Positions 7,244 through 14,936 of a stretch of DNA of 26,247 nt are shown here, one piece after another. The notes beneath the pieces were generated by a model. That model made no database searches. It was not told the DNA's origin and saw only the letters and a list, made by a program, of their open reading frames with translations. The stretch lies in contig CBFCZU010000030.1 in NCBI GenBank assembly GCA_965602635.1, forward strand, positions 1-26,247, given 5' to 3'. The translations under genes and the position numbers were made by a program. The first letter of the stretch is position 1; the number at the start of each line of letters is the position of its first letter. This stretch comes from CBFCZU01 sp965602635. Its GTDB lineage: Bacteria > Planctomycetota > Phycisphaerae > SM23-33.

Positions 7244-7273
7244 CTGTGACTGCCGCGGCGTGGGGCATATAAT
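7244..7273 (+). promoter_or_regulatory. Putative promoter for manA
   Basis: A perfect TATAAT (7268-7273) stands in the GC-rich divergent gap between the tRNA-binding protein and manA. The -35 region is weak (CTGTGA at 7244-7249, 18-base spacer). Transcription would begin near 7280, giving a leader of about 27 bases. Confidence 0.45.
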
Positions 7274-7306
7274 CTTCGGGTCCGGTAAGCCTGCGAGGCG
7301 GGAGAC

Positions 7307-8254
7307 ATGAGCGTTTACCCTTACAAGTTCGATCCGATCTACAAGGAGAAGATTTGGGGCGGGCGTGCCCTGGAGCGTCTCTTCGGGCGGCGGCTGCCGG
7401 GCGGCGCGAAGGTGGGCGAGAGCTGGGAGCTGGCGGACCTGCCCGAGGGCGTCTCGGTGGTGGCCAACGGCCCGGACGCCGGCAAGACGCTCACGCAGTT
7501 GCTGGCCGAGCGGAGCGGCGAGGTCGTCGGCCGGGCCGCGCCGGTAGCCGGCGGCAGGTTCCCGCTGCTGCTTAAGCTGCTGGACGCCAACGACATCCTC
7601 TCGCTCCAGGTGCATCCGGACGAGCGGGCCGTCGAGCGGCTGGGCCCGCCGGCGGCGCTGAAGACCGAATGCTGGTACGTGCTCGAGAGCCGCGACGGGC
7701 ACATACTCAAGGGCGTCGCCGACGGCGTCGGCGAGGAGGACTTCCGCCGGGCACTCACGCCCGGCGACGACGCCGAGGCCCTGCGGCGGCTGGTGCGGCG
7801 CTTCGACGTCAAGGCCGGGGACTTCCATTTCCTCCCCGCCGGAACGGTCCACGCCCTCGGCGCCGGCGTCGTGGTCGCCGAGATCCAGACGCCCTCCGAC
7901 ACGACCTACCGCGTGAGCGACTGGGGCCGGGGCCGCGAGATCCACGTGACGGAGGCCCTGGCCTGCATTCACTTGGCGCCACCGGCCGAGGCTGCGGGCG
8001 CCGGCGGCGACGTGCTGGTCCGGACGCCGCATTTCACCGTCCGCAAGCTCTCCCGGCCTGTGGGTCAGGCCCCGCTGGCGGGCGGGGCGTGCTCGGCGTG
8101 GATGGTCCTGTCCGGCAGGGGGCGGGTCGAGTGCCCTGCCGCCGCGGCCGAGCTGCGGGCCGGAGACACCGTGCTGATACCCGCCGCGATCGACCGGGGC
8201 CACCTCATCGTCGAGGAGGAGATGACCTGCCTGGAGGTCACGCTGCCGGACTAG
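7307..8254 (+). CDS. manA: Mannose-6-phosphate isomerase, class I
   Basis: A zinc-dependent cupin enzyme interconverting fructose 6-phosphate and mannose 6-phosphate, the entry point to GDP-mannose and its derivatives. The zinc ligands are all present: Q101 and H103 (LQVHPDE), E121 (KTECWYV) and H182 (GTVHALG). The substrate-site block TTYRVSDWGR (residues 199-208) is also present. At 315 residues it is the short type common in Bacillus and many environmental bacteria, rather than the ~390-residue E. coli form. The ATG at 7307 follows a GGCGGGAG ribosome binding site. The pseudouridine synthase follows 26 bases later. It may supply mannose-type sugars to the polysaccharide locus 0.9 kb downstream, but there is no direct linkage. 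Confidence 0.93.
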   Translation: MSVYPYKFDPIYKEKIWGGRALERLFGRRLPGGAKVGESWELADLPEGVSVVANGPDAGKTLTQLLAERSGEVVGRAAPVAGGRFPLLLKLLDANDILSLQVHPDERAVERLGPPAALKTECWYVLESRDGHILKGVADGVGEEDFRRALTPGDDAEALRRLVRRFDVKAGDFHFLPAGTVHALGAGVVVAEIQTPSDTTYRVSDWGRGREIHVTEALACIHLAPPAEAAGAGGDVLVRTPHFTVRKLSRPVGQAPLAGGACSAWMVLSGRGRVECPAAAAELRAGDTVLIPAAIDRGHLIVEEEMTCLEVTLPD

Positions 8255-8280
8255 CCGCGGCCCGGGCGGGCGCAGTTGAC

Positions 8281-9012
8281 ATGGCCAAGACCCGCATACA
8301 GAAAGTCCTCTCCGAGGCGGGGGTCGCCTCCCGCCGCGAGGCCGAGGAGATGCTCACCCAGGGGCGGGTCACCGTCAACGGCGAGCGGATGACCGACCTG
8401 CCGTGCTTCGTCGAGGAGTCCGACGACATCCGCGTGGACGGCCAGCCCGTCCGCAGGCGGCCCCGCGCCAGGACCTACATCCTTCTTAACAAGCCGCGTG
8501 GCGTTGTCTGCACCCAGCGCGACGACCCGCGCCACAGCCGCCCGCGGGCGGTCGACCTGGTGGGGCGGGCAGGCGGGGGCGTCCACTGCGTCGGGCGGCT
8601 GGACATGGACTCCACCGGGCTGATCGTCCTCACCGACGACGGGGACCTCACCAACCGGCTGACGCACCCAAGATACGGCGTGGCCAAGACCTACGTGGTT
8701 CGCGTGGCCGGGCGCATTGGGGCAGAGGACCTGGCGGCCCTTCAGAAGGGGATGCACCTGGACGGGCGGCGGGCGAGGGTCCAGGCCAAGGCCATCCGCC
8801 GCGGGCCTAAGGAGAGCCTGCTGGAAATCCGCCTCCACGAGGGGCGAAACCGGCAGATACGCCGGATGCTTGCCCGGCTGGGGCATAAGGTGCTCAGGGT
8901 GCATCGGCGGGCGATCGGGCCGATATCCGACCGGGGGGTGAAGATAGGCAAGTTCCGTCGTCTGGCCGCCGCCGAGGTGGACGCGCTCCGCAAGGCGGGG
9001 GGCGGGCAGTAG
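8281..9012 (+). CDS. rluB: Pseudouridine synthase, RsuA/RluB family
   Basis: A 243-residue enzyme that isomerises a specific uridine of rRNA to pseudouridine. An S4 RNA-binding domain occupies residues 1-60 (KVLSEAGVASRREAEEMLTQGRVTVNGE). The catalytic domain carries the family motif GRLDMDSTGLIVLTDDG with catalytic D108, then LTHPRYGVAKTY and HEGRNRQIRRMLARLGHKVLRVHR, all typical of RluB/RsuA/RluE/RluF. The frame continues upstream through manA, but the ATG at 8281 begins the S4 domain. In bacteria outside the gammaproteobacteria the single small member is usually the 23S enzyme RluB; 16S RsuA cannot be excluded, so the symbol is tentative. It ends 152 bases before the export-lipoprotein gene, and that gap holds no convincing promoter. 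Confidence 0.9.
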   Translation: MAKTRIQKVLSEAGVASRREAEEMLTQGRVTVNGERMTDLPCFVEESDDIRVDGQPVRRRPRARTYILLNKPRGVVCTQRDDPRHSRPRAVDLVGRAGGGVHCVGRLDMDSTGLIVLTDDGDLTNRLTHPRYGVAKTYVVRVAGRIGAEDLAALQKGMHLDGRRARVQAKAIRRGPKESLLEIRLHEGRNRQIRRMLARLGHKVLRVHRRAIGPISDRGVKIGKFRRLAAAEVDALRKAGGGQ

Positions 9013-9164
9013 GAACGCCGCGCCGCGGGCGCATCGGGCCCCGCACGGCGGATGGTGGGCTCAAGTTTTCGGCCGGTGTTGACGAACTAATCCCCAGTGG
9101 ATGAACGCCGCAGTTGGATACCGCGCAGTATCTGTGCTGCGCAATCGCGGCTGGAGCCTTCGGG

Positions 9165-9950
9165 ATGCGCATGTTGCTAATGCTAGGGACATACCTGGCC
9201 TGCATCGGGGCGGCCGCCGGCTGTAACGCCAGCGTGAGCCCGGAAGGTGTCCGGCTGCTCCGCGACAGCGACGTGGCCTACCGTCGCGGCGACGACGCCG
9301 AGGCCATTGCCTCGGCTACGCGCTTCCTGGAGCTTCACCCGCGCCTGCAGGAGTCGGGCGAGGCATACTACATCCGCGCCCTGGCGAGAAAGCGGACCGG
9401 GCGGACGGGCGAGGCGAAGTCCGACCTCCAGGCCGCGCTGGGCCTGGCCAAGCGCCCCGACCTGCTGGTCCGCGTTCATCACGCCTCGGGCGAGCTTGCG
9501 TACGCCTCCGGCGACCTGCCGGCCGCCGAGGGGCATTACCGGGAGGTGGTGGAGCTGAACCCCGCGGCCGCGCCCCCGTCGGATCAGGCACTGTACCGCC
9601 TGGGCTGCGTGCTCCAGCGCCAGGGGCGCTGGGCGGAGGCGGACTCCTACTTCACGCGGCTGACGCACCTGTTCGACGGCTCGGCCCTGGCCCGGCGGGC
9701 GGAGGACCGCATCCGCGCCAAGCAGTGGTCCATCCAGGTCGGCGCCTTCGCCAACACCGCCGCCGCCAGCAGGCTCGAGCGGCAGCTCATCGCCCGGGGG
9801 CTGCCCGCGCGGACGGACATCGACACTAGAGATAGAAAGCTGTTGCGGTTCGTCCGCATCGGCTCTTACGCCACGTACAAGGCGGCCGAGGCCAATCTGC
9901 AACGGGCTCGGAGTATCAGCTCGGATGCCTTCATCACACCAGCGAGGTGA
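9165..9950 (+). CDS. TPR and SPOR-domain lipoprotein heading the polysaccharide export cluster
   Basis: A 261-residue lipoprotein. The first 20 residues form a lipoprotein signal with cysteine C20 (AAAGC). Residues ~30-180 contain three or four TPR-like helical pairs (AYRRGDDAEAIASATRFLELHP; ASGDLPAAEGHYREVVELNP; LGCVLQRQGRWAEADSYFTRL). Residues ~186-255 form a SPOR domain: WSIQVGAFANTAAASRLERQL, then FVRIGSYATYKAAEANLQ. SPOR domains bind peptidoglycan stripped of stem peptides. The frame opens at a TTG at 9114, but the ATG at 9165 starts the signal peptide and has GGAG eight bases upstream. Its stop lies four bases before the next start, so it is almost certainly co-transcribed with the OPX gene. 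It may anchor or position the export complex at the cell wall (inference). Confidence 0.85.
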   Translation: MRMLLMLGTYLACIGAAAGCNASVSPEGVRLLRDSDVAYRRGDDAEAIASATRFLELHPRLQESGEAYYIRALARKRTGRTGEAKSDLQAALGLAKRPDLLVRVHHASGELAYASGDLPAAEGHYREVVELNPAAAPPSDQALYRLGCVLQRQGRWAEADSYFTRLTHLFDGSALARRAEDRIRAKQWSIQVGAFANTAAASRLERQLIARGLPARTDIDTRDRKLLRFVRIGSYATYKAAEANLQRARSISSDAFITPAR

Positions 9951-9954
9951 AACC

Positions 9955-11064
9955 ATGGAACGAAAGCTACTGTTCGGTACGTTACTTCTGGCGGCCACGC
10001 TGGCGGTTGTGGGCTGCTGCTGCCCGCCCGAGGAGGAGGCGGAGGAATCGTACTCCTTCCCGCCCGAGATGCTCAAGGACGTCTGGGCCGCCCAGGAGCC
10101 GCCCGTGGCTCACATCCTCCGGCGGGATTATCGCATCCGCGAGGGAGACGAGCTGGAAATAATCTACCACGTCCGCCACCAGGAGCAGAACGTGGAATAC
10201 CGCATCAAGATCGAGGACGTCATCTCGGTGCGCTTCCCGTACAACCCGACGCTCAACCAGTTCGAGAAGGTCCAGTCCGACGGGAAGCTGTACCTGGACC
10301 TGATCGGCAACGTTTACGTGTCTGGGCGGACGATCAGCCAGGTCGAGGCCGAGCTGCTGAAGGAGTACGCCAAGTACATCAAGGACCCGAAGATCACGGT
10401 GAGCTTCAAAGAGTCGAACGTGAAGATCGCCGAGCTGAAGAAGGCCATCACCACCGCCCCGCGCGGCCAGAGCCGATTGGTGCCGGTAACGCCGGACGGG
10501 ACGATCTCGGTGCCCTTCGTGGTTAGCATGCGGGCCGCCGGCAAGACGATCGAGGAGGTCCACCGCAACCTCAACGACGCCTATGAGTCGATCGGGCTTG
10601 ATGAGTTGGAGGTGACGGTCAACGTCCAAACGGTGGCGCCGTTCACGGTGTACGTGCTGGGCGAGGTGCGGGCGCCGGGCGCCCTGCGGACCCGCCAGGA
10701 GATCACGCTGCTCCAGGCGCTAGCCCAGGCCGGCAGCCACAGGCCGCCCCGGGCCGAGCTGAGCAAGGTGATGCTCGTCCGGCGGCGGCACCTGTCGATT
10801 CCCTCGGCGGCGGTCGTCAACTGCTTCCAGCTTTTGGAGAACCGCAAGCGTGAGGACGACGAGCCCGTCAAGGCGGATATGGCCAAGCACAAGTACGACA
10901 TCTGGCTGGAAGACGGAGACCTGATCTACGTGCCGACCACGGGTATCGCCAAACGGGCCGACTACATCGACTACGTCTGGCGGCGGAGCATCCGTAACGT
11001 CGCCGGCTTTACCAGCGTCTATTCCATAGCCGACGACTGGGACCTCTTGGCGCCTAACCCGTAG
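9955..11064 (+). CDS. Polysaccharide export lipoprotein (OPX / Wza-like)
   Basis: An outer-membrane polysaccharide export protein of 369 residues, expected to form the periplasmic/outer-membrane channel through which the polymer leaves. It has a lipoprotein signal (VVGC, C21; three cysteines in a row at 21-23) and then a Poly_export domain (DYRIREGDELEIIYHV ... SDGKLYLDLIGNVYVSGRTISQVEAELL). Two further SLBB-like segments follow (PDGTISVPFVVSMRAAGKTIEEV; FTVYVLGEVRAPGALRTRQEITLLQAL). No clear C-terminal amphipathic helix like that of Wza is visible, so it may resemble shorter OPX types or need a partner barrel. Start: ATG at 9955 with GAGGTG seven bases upstream. It lies between the SPOR lipoprotein and the Wzz-like gene, as is usual for export modules. 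Confidence 0.92.
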   Translation: MERKLLFGTLLLAATLAVVGCCCPPEEEAEESYSFPPEMLKDVWAAQEPPVAHILRRDYRIREGDELEIIYHVRHQEQNVEYRIKIEDVISVRFPYNPTLNQFEKVQSDGKLYLDLIGNVYVSGRTISQVEAELLKEYAKYIKDPKITVSFKESNVKIAELKKAITTAPRGQSRLVPVTPDGTISVPFVVSMRAAGKTIEEVHRNLNDAYESIGLDELEVTVNVQTVAPFTVYVLGEVRAPGALRTRQEITLLQALAQAGSHRPPRAELSKVMLVRRRHLSIPSAAVVNCFQLLENRKREDDEPVKADMAKHKYDIWLEDGDLIYVPTTGIAKRADYIDYVWRRSIRNVAGFTSVYSIADDWDLLAPNP

Positions 11065-11098
11065 CCGTCCCGGTCTGGACAGAACGCAGAGGTGAACA

Positions 11099-12652
11099 AT
11101 GGCACCTGCCGATTCAACACGGACGCGGCGTGAACTGGCACGGGTGATTTTCTCCCGGCTGGTGGGAATGATCGTGATCTTGGTCGTCGTGCTGGCGAGC
11201 GCGCTGGCGACGAGCTACTTTGCGCCCTGGCGGTATCGCTCGAGGGTGATGATGCTCGCCAGGGCGGGGGCTGGCCAGGCCACCCTGGAGGGGCGGGCGA
11301 CGCTGAGGGAGCGCCTGAGCCTCTTCGTCGTCACCCAGCGCGAGCTGGTCCGCAGCGACCCGGTGCTGGCGGCGGCCCTGATGAAGTTCCACGACGAGAG
11401 CCCGAGCGGACCCAGGGGCGCAGACGGCGTCCAGTCGTACAGCCCCAAGCAGGTGGAGGACTACATCTCCGCCAACGTCGGCAAGCTCGCCGTCGCCCGG
11501 CGCGGAGTGAGAGTCCAGACACCCGGCGGCACGGCGGCGGCCTTCTCCCAGACCTACACCATCACCGTCGAGTGGCCTGAGGACAGGAGCCTTGCCCAGT
11601 GGCCCACGGGCACGACCCGCTCCGAGGCCGCCAACGGGGCGCAGAAGTTCGCCCGATGCCTGGTGGAGGCATACCAGCGCTACCGCCGCGAGCTGGAGAT
11701 CGAGCAGACAAGGCAGAACGCCCGGTTCCTCAAGGGCCCGGCCGCCGTGGTCGCCAAGGAGGAGCTGGACGAGGCGGCCGTGGAGCTGGAAGCCTACATC
11801 GCCAGCGACCTTAAGGGCGACCTGCTGCTCGTCGAAAGCATGCTCTCGGGCATCAGCGAGATGGGCTTCGCCAGCCTGCGGACGACCTTCCAGGCCAAGA
11901 TCAACAGCGCCGACGCCCGCCTCGAGGAGCTGAGGATCCTGGTGAGGGAGGTTGCGGCCGAGCTGGCCAAGGACCAGAAGAAGGACGGGAAGGGCGTCCA
12001 GGTCTTCATCCCGGCCGATATCCTCAAGGCGAACCCCTCGATGATAAAGCTCACCGACGCGATCGCCCAGCTGCGGATGGAGCTGAACAAACTGAACCCG
12101 CGCTTCACCGAGGACTACAAGACCCTCAAGCAGACTCAGGAGGAGCTGGACCTGAACCTGGCGGACCTGTACACGGCCCTGGACCGTCAGAAGCAGCAGT
12201 TGGACCTGGAGATCGCGACCCTGGGCGCCCACCGGGAGAAGCTTCGTGACCTTGTCAAGGAGGACGAGGCGCGGATCTCGGTGCTGGCGTCGAAGGCCTC
12301 GAAGTACAAGCGGCTGAAGCAGACCTTCGACAACCTTCAGGGGATCTACAACACGCGTCGCGAGGAGGCCGCCGCTGCCGCCAAGGCCGCCGCCCAGGCG
12401 CTGGAGCCGCTGGAGGTGATGCAGGTGGGCACGCCCTCGCTGCCGGCGTCGTCCAGCCCGCACCGCCCGATAATCTGGCTCAACGTGGTGATAGGCCTGC
12501 TGGCCGGGATCGTCCTGGCGCTGACGTACGCCTTCCTGGCCGACCACTTCGACCACTCCGTCAAGGGCATCGGCGACGTGGAGACCCACGTCGGCGTGCC
12601 CGTATTGGCCTCGATACCAAGGATCCGGCGCCGGATCATCCGCGCCAGTTGA
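11099..12652 (+). CDS. Wzz/GumC-like chain-length determinant (polysaccharide co-polymerase)
   Basis: A 517-residue inner-membrane protein that probably controls polymer length and links polymerase to export. TM1 spans residues ~21-39 and TM2 ~458-480. Between them lies a large periplasmic domain with long, heptad-rich helices (residues ~200-430: QEELDLNLADLYTALDRQKQQLDLEIATL and similar), as in GumC and PCP-2 proteins. The residues before TM2 (SLPASSSPHRP) fit the proline-rich pre-TM2 segment of the family. The cytoplasmic tail ends VETHVGVPVLASIPRI, a sequence usually found where a Wzz domain meets a fused tyrosine kinase; here the ATPase is a separate protein starting eight bases after the stop. 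GAGGTG precedes the ATG. The size fits a PCP without a fused kinase. Confidence 0.9.
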   Translation: MAPADSTRTRRELARVIFSRLVGMIVILVVVLASALATSYFAPWRYRSRVMMLARAGAGQATLEGRATLRERLSLFVVTQRELVRSDPVLAAALMKFHDESPSGPRGADGVQSYSPKQVEDYISANVGKLAVARRGVRVQTPGGTAAAFSQTYTITVEWPEDRSLAQWPTGTTRSEAANGAQKFARCLVEAYQRYRRELEIEQTRQNARFLKGPAAVVAKEELDEAAVELEAYIASDLKGDLLLVESMLSGISEMGFASLRTTFQAKINSADARLEELRILVREVAAELAKDQKKDGKGVQVFIPADILKANPSMIKLTDAIAQLRMELNKLNPRFTEDYKTLKQTQEELDLNLADLYTALDRQKQQLDLEIATLGAHREKLRDLVKEDEARISVLASKASKYKRLKQTFDNLQGIYNTRREEAAAAAKAAAQALEPLEVMQVGTPSLPASSSPHRPIIWLNVVIGLLAGIVLALTYAFLADHFDHSVKGIGDVETHVGVPVLASIPRIRRRIIRAS

Positions 12653-12660
12653 GGTGAACC

Positions 12661-13383
12661 ATGGGCGAAACAGAAGCTGAAATTCAAGCCGAACCGCGAC
12701 CCCAGCGACAGAGCGCCTCGGCGAGCCTGGCCGGAGGCAGGCCCGAGGAAATCTTCCGAAGCCTGTGGGCGTCGGTCTTCTACGCCGCCCCCGAGGCGCC
12801 GCGCTCGGTGCTGGTCTGCTCGGCCAATCGCCAGGAAGGCGCCACCACCGTCGCCTGCGCGCTGGCGCTGGCCGGAGCCGGCAGCGTCGCCGCCCCCGGC
12901 GGCGAGTCGGGGCCGGACCGGGTCGTGCTGGTGGACCTCAACCTGCACAACCCCGCCGTCCACAAGCAGCTCAATCTCAGTGACGGCGGCGGCGTCTCCG
13001 ACGTGCTGGTCGGCGAGAAGCCGCTGGCCGACGTCCTGAGGCACGTCGGGCCCGGCAAGCTCGACGTGCTGACCGTGGGCACGCGCCGCGACAGGCTGCT
13101 GGAGGTCCTCCGCCAGGACCGCGTCCGCGACTTCCTGGCCGACCTCGAGCGCCACTACGGGCACGTCATCATCGACACGGCCCCGGCCAACATGTATCCC
13201 GACGCGCAGGTGCTCGCCGGCGTGGTGCGCTCCGCCGTGCTTGTGGCCCAGTCGCAGCAGACGGCCCGCGAGTCGCTCCAGGTGGCAAGGAAGTGCATAG
13301 AGGCCGGCGGTGGAAAGGTCCTCGGCGTGGTGCTGAACATGCGGACATTCCCCATTCCCAGGTTCGTTTACCGTCGGGTCTGA
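12661..13383 (+). CDS. CpsD/BY-kinase-like ATPase with degenerate Walker A motif
   Basis: A 240-residue P-loop protein of the type that partners Wzz-like proteins (CpsD, CapB, the cytoplasmic half of Wzc). The N-terminal EEIFRSLWASVFYA helix corresponds to the region that contacts the co-polymerase. The Walker A position reads SANRQEGATT (54-63), so the invariant lysine is A61. Walker A' is VVLVDLNLHNP (D92) and Walker B is VIIDTAP (D172). The usual C-terminal tyrosine cluster is absent; only Y237 remains (RFVYRRV). The protein may therefore bind nucleotide poorly and act mainly as a structural or regulatory partner rather than a tyrosine kinase (inference). GAGGTGAACC precedes the ATG, and the gene follows the Wzz-like gene after eight bases. 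Confidence 0.85.
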   Translation: MGETEAEIQAEPRPQRQSASASLAGGRPEEIFRSLWASVFYAAPEAPRSVLVCSANRQEGATTVACALALAGAGSVAAPGGESGPDRVVLVDLNLHNPAVHKQLNLSDGGGVSDVLVGEKPLADVLRHVGPGKLDVLTVGTRRDRLLEVLRQDRVRDFLADLERHYGHVIIDTAPANMYPDAQVLAGVVRSAVLVAQSQQTARESLQVARKCIEAGGGKVLGVVLNMRTFPIPRFVYRRV

Positions 13384-13408
13384 GCGCCCCACACTGCTCG
13401 AGTGCCGC

Positions 13409-14929
13409 ATGATTAGTCTGACCAGGCAAAAGCCGATCAGCATGACAGTGGTGATCGCCCTGGCGCTGGTGCTGGGCGCCGCCGTGCTGGGGCTGGCCGA
13501 CTCCCGCATGATGCCTTGGTCGCTCGTCATGCTGGCCGGGATCGCCCTGATGGTCGCCTGCGCCGCCGCCGGCAGGGTCTCGTTCTGGGTCTGGCTGTGG
13601 GTGCTGAGCTACGGCCTGCTGGACCGGTGGTTCTGGGTGCTGGAGATCCAGGGGTTCTTCAACCTGAGCGTACCCCGGATCATGTTCATGGCGATGACGG
13701 GGATGTTCTTCGTTTACTTCCTCATCCGCCACCAGCCGCTGCGCTTCGACGGGTCGATCATGTGGATCATGCTGGCACTGCTGGTGTACGTCGCCGCCAG
13801 CGCCACGGCCACGGGCTGGACGAGCCCCGCCGACCCGATGGTGCGTTCGGCCCCGTACTTCCGCTACTTCGTGGGGCTGGTCTTCCCCTTCACCGTATTC
13901 TTCCTGATGTACAACTGCGCCCGTGAGGGGCGGCAGATACGCTGGGCCCTGGTGGCCGTCACCGTCTATGGGTTCTACTCCCTGTTCATAGGCTACTGCC
14001 AGGGGCTGACGCTGCTGGGGACCTGGGACCTGGAGCATCTGATCTGGCCCGACTACATCAAGAGGCTCGACCTCCCGGGGATGATCCACCCGGACCGTGC
14101 GCGCGGGGCTTTTCCGGCGGCCGGGCCCCAGGCCATCTTCCTGGTATTCCTTTTCTACACCGACTTGTACCTGATCAGGCACCTCCGCGGGCCTTACCGC
14201 ATCCTCCTGGCGGCCCAGGCCGTGTTCGTCCTGCCGGCGCTGGTCTTTACCGGAATACGCGCCGGGTACGTGGCGTTCGCCCTCGGCGGCATCATCTGGT
14301 GCGTCTGGGGCCTGGGCGGATGGCGGGGCTGGAGCAAGCTGAGCATCGCCACCCTGGCGGTCGCCCTGGGCGTGCTGATGCAATGGGGCGCCATCACCAG
14401 CCCGGAGCGGCTCCGCGGCGGGGTCGCCCAGCCCGCGCCCCTCATGGCACGGGCGCTGCTCCTGAAGCAGACGGTGGGGATCGTGGGCGCCCGGCCGGTC
14501 TTCGGGGCGGGCTTCGGGCATTTCGTTGACGCCCAGCGCTCGCTCGAACAGGACCCCGGCGGGCTGGCGCTCTATGCACCCGACGTGCTTGTGGAGCACA
14601 ACATCTTCCTGAACATGGCGGCCGAGACCGGGCTGGTCGGCCTGGGGCTGTACGTGGCCCTCTTCGTGGCCCTGTTCCGCCGCTCGGTCAGGGTCTGGAA
14701 GCGGGTTCCCCCAACCGCGGAGGGGTTCTTCACACGCGGCTTCATCGCGCTGTTCTGGGTAATGCTGGCCAATTACCTCGCCTCGGGCATGTTCCGTGAC
14801 GTGCTCTGGGACCCCTTCGCCAATGCCCTGTTGTGGTCGCTGGCGGGCATGACGCTGGGCCTGGGGCGGGTGGCGGCGCCCGCGCCGGCCGATGCCTCCA
14901 CGGCCTCCCCTCAGACCCTGTCGGCGTAG
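13409..14929 (+). CDS. O-antigen polymerase/ligase family protein (Wzy-like)
   Basis: A 506-residue inner-membrane protein with about 11-12 hydrophobic segments, probably the polymerase that joins lipid-linked repeat units in the periplasm. The second half carries features of the Wzy_C/O-antigen ligase family: TGIRAGYVAFALGG (the conserved T-x-S/I-R-G/A loop), then FGAGFGHFVD and EHNIFLNMAAETGLVGLGLYV, which match the H-N-x-x-L ... E-x-G motif region. Some hydrophobic helices near the start (residues ~12-60) are short and closely spaced. Start: ATG at 13409, 25 bases after the ATPase gene. A WaaL-type ligase is the main alternative, but the polymerase role fits the setting, with the chain-length protein upstream and the flippase downstream. 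Confidence 0.85.
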   Translation: MISLTRQKPISMTVVIALALVLGAAVLGLADSRMMPWSLVMLAGIALMVACAAAGRVSFWVWLWVLSYGLLDRWFWVLEIQGFFNLSVPRIMFMAMTGMFFVYFLIRHQPLRFDGSIMWIMLALLVYVAASATATGWTSPADPMVRSAPYFRYFVGLVFPFTVFFLMYNCAREGRQIRWALVAVTVYGFYSLFIGYCQGLTLLGTWDLEHLIWPDYIKRLDLPGMIHPDRARGAFPAAGPQAIFLVFLFYTDLYLIRHLRGPYRILLAAQAVFVLPALVFTGIRAGYVAFALGGIIWCVWGLGGWRGWSKLSIATLAVALGVLMQWGAITSPERLRGGVAQPAPLMARALLLKQTVGIVGARPVFGAGFGHFVDAQRSLEQDPGGLALYAPDVLVEHNIFLNMAAETGLVGLGLYVALFVALFRRSVRVWKRVPPTAEGFFTRGFIALFWVMLANYLASGMFRDVLWDPFANALLWSLAGMTLGLGRVAAPAPADASTASPQTLSA

Positions 14930-14936
14930 GGAGATC

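Noticed and set aside
9079..9107. Promoter before the SPOR lipoprotein gene (TTGACG at 9079)
   Set aside because: No acceptable -10 hexamer at 15-19 bases downstream; the start of this operon's transcript remains unknown.
9101..9223. Small 40-codon open frame overlapping the start of the SPOR lipoprotein gene
   Set aside because: No ribosome binding site and no recognisable sequence; the overlapping frame encodes a clear lipoprotein signal.
11114..12589. 491-residue minus-strand open frame opposite the Wzz-like gene
   Set aside because: Antisense shadow of a coiled-coil gene; no start signal or motif.
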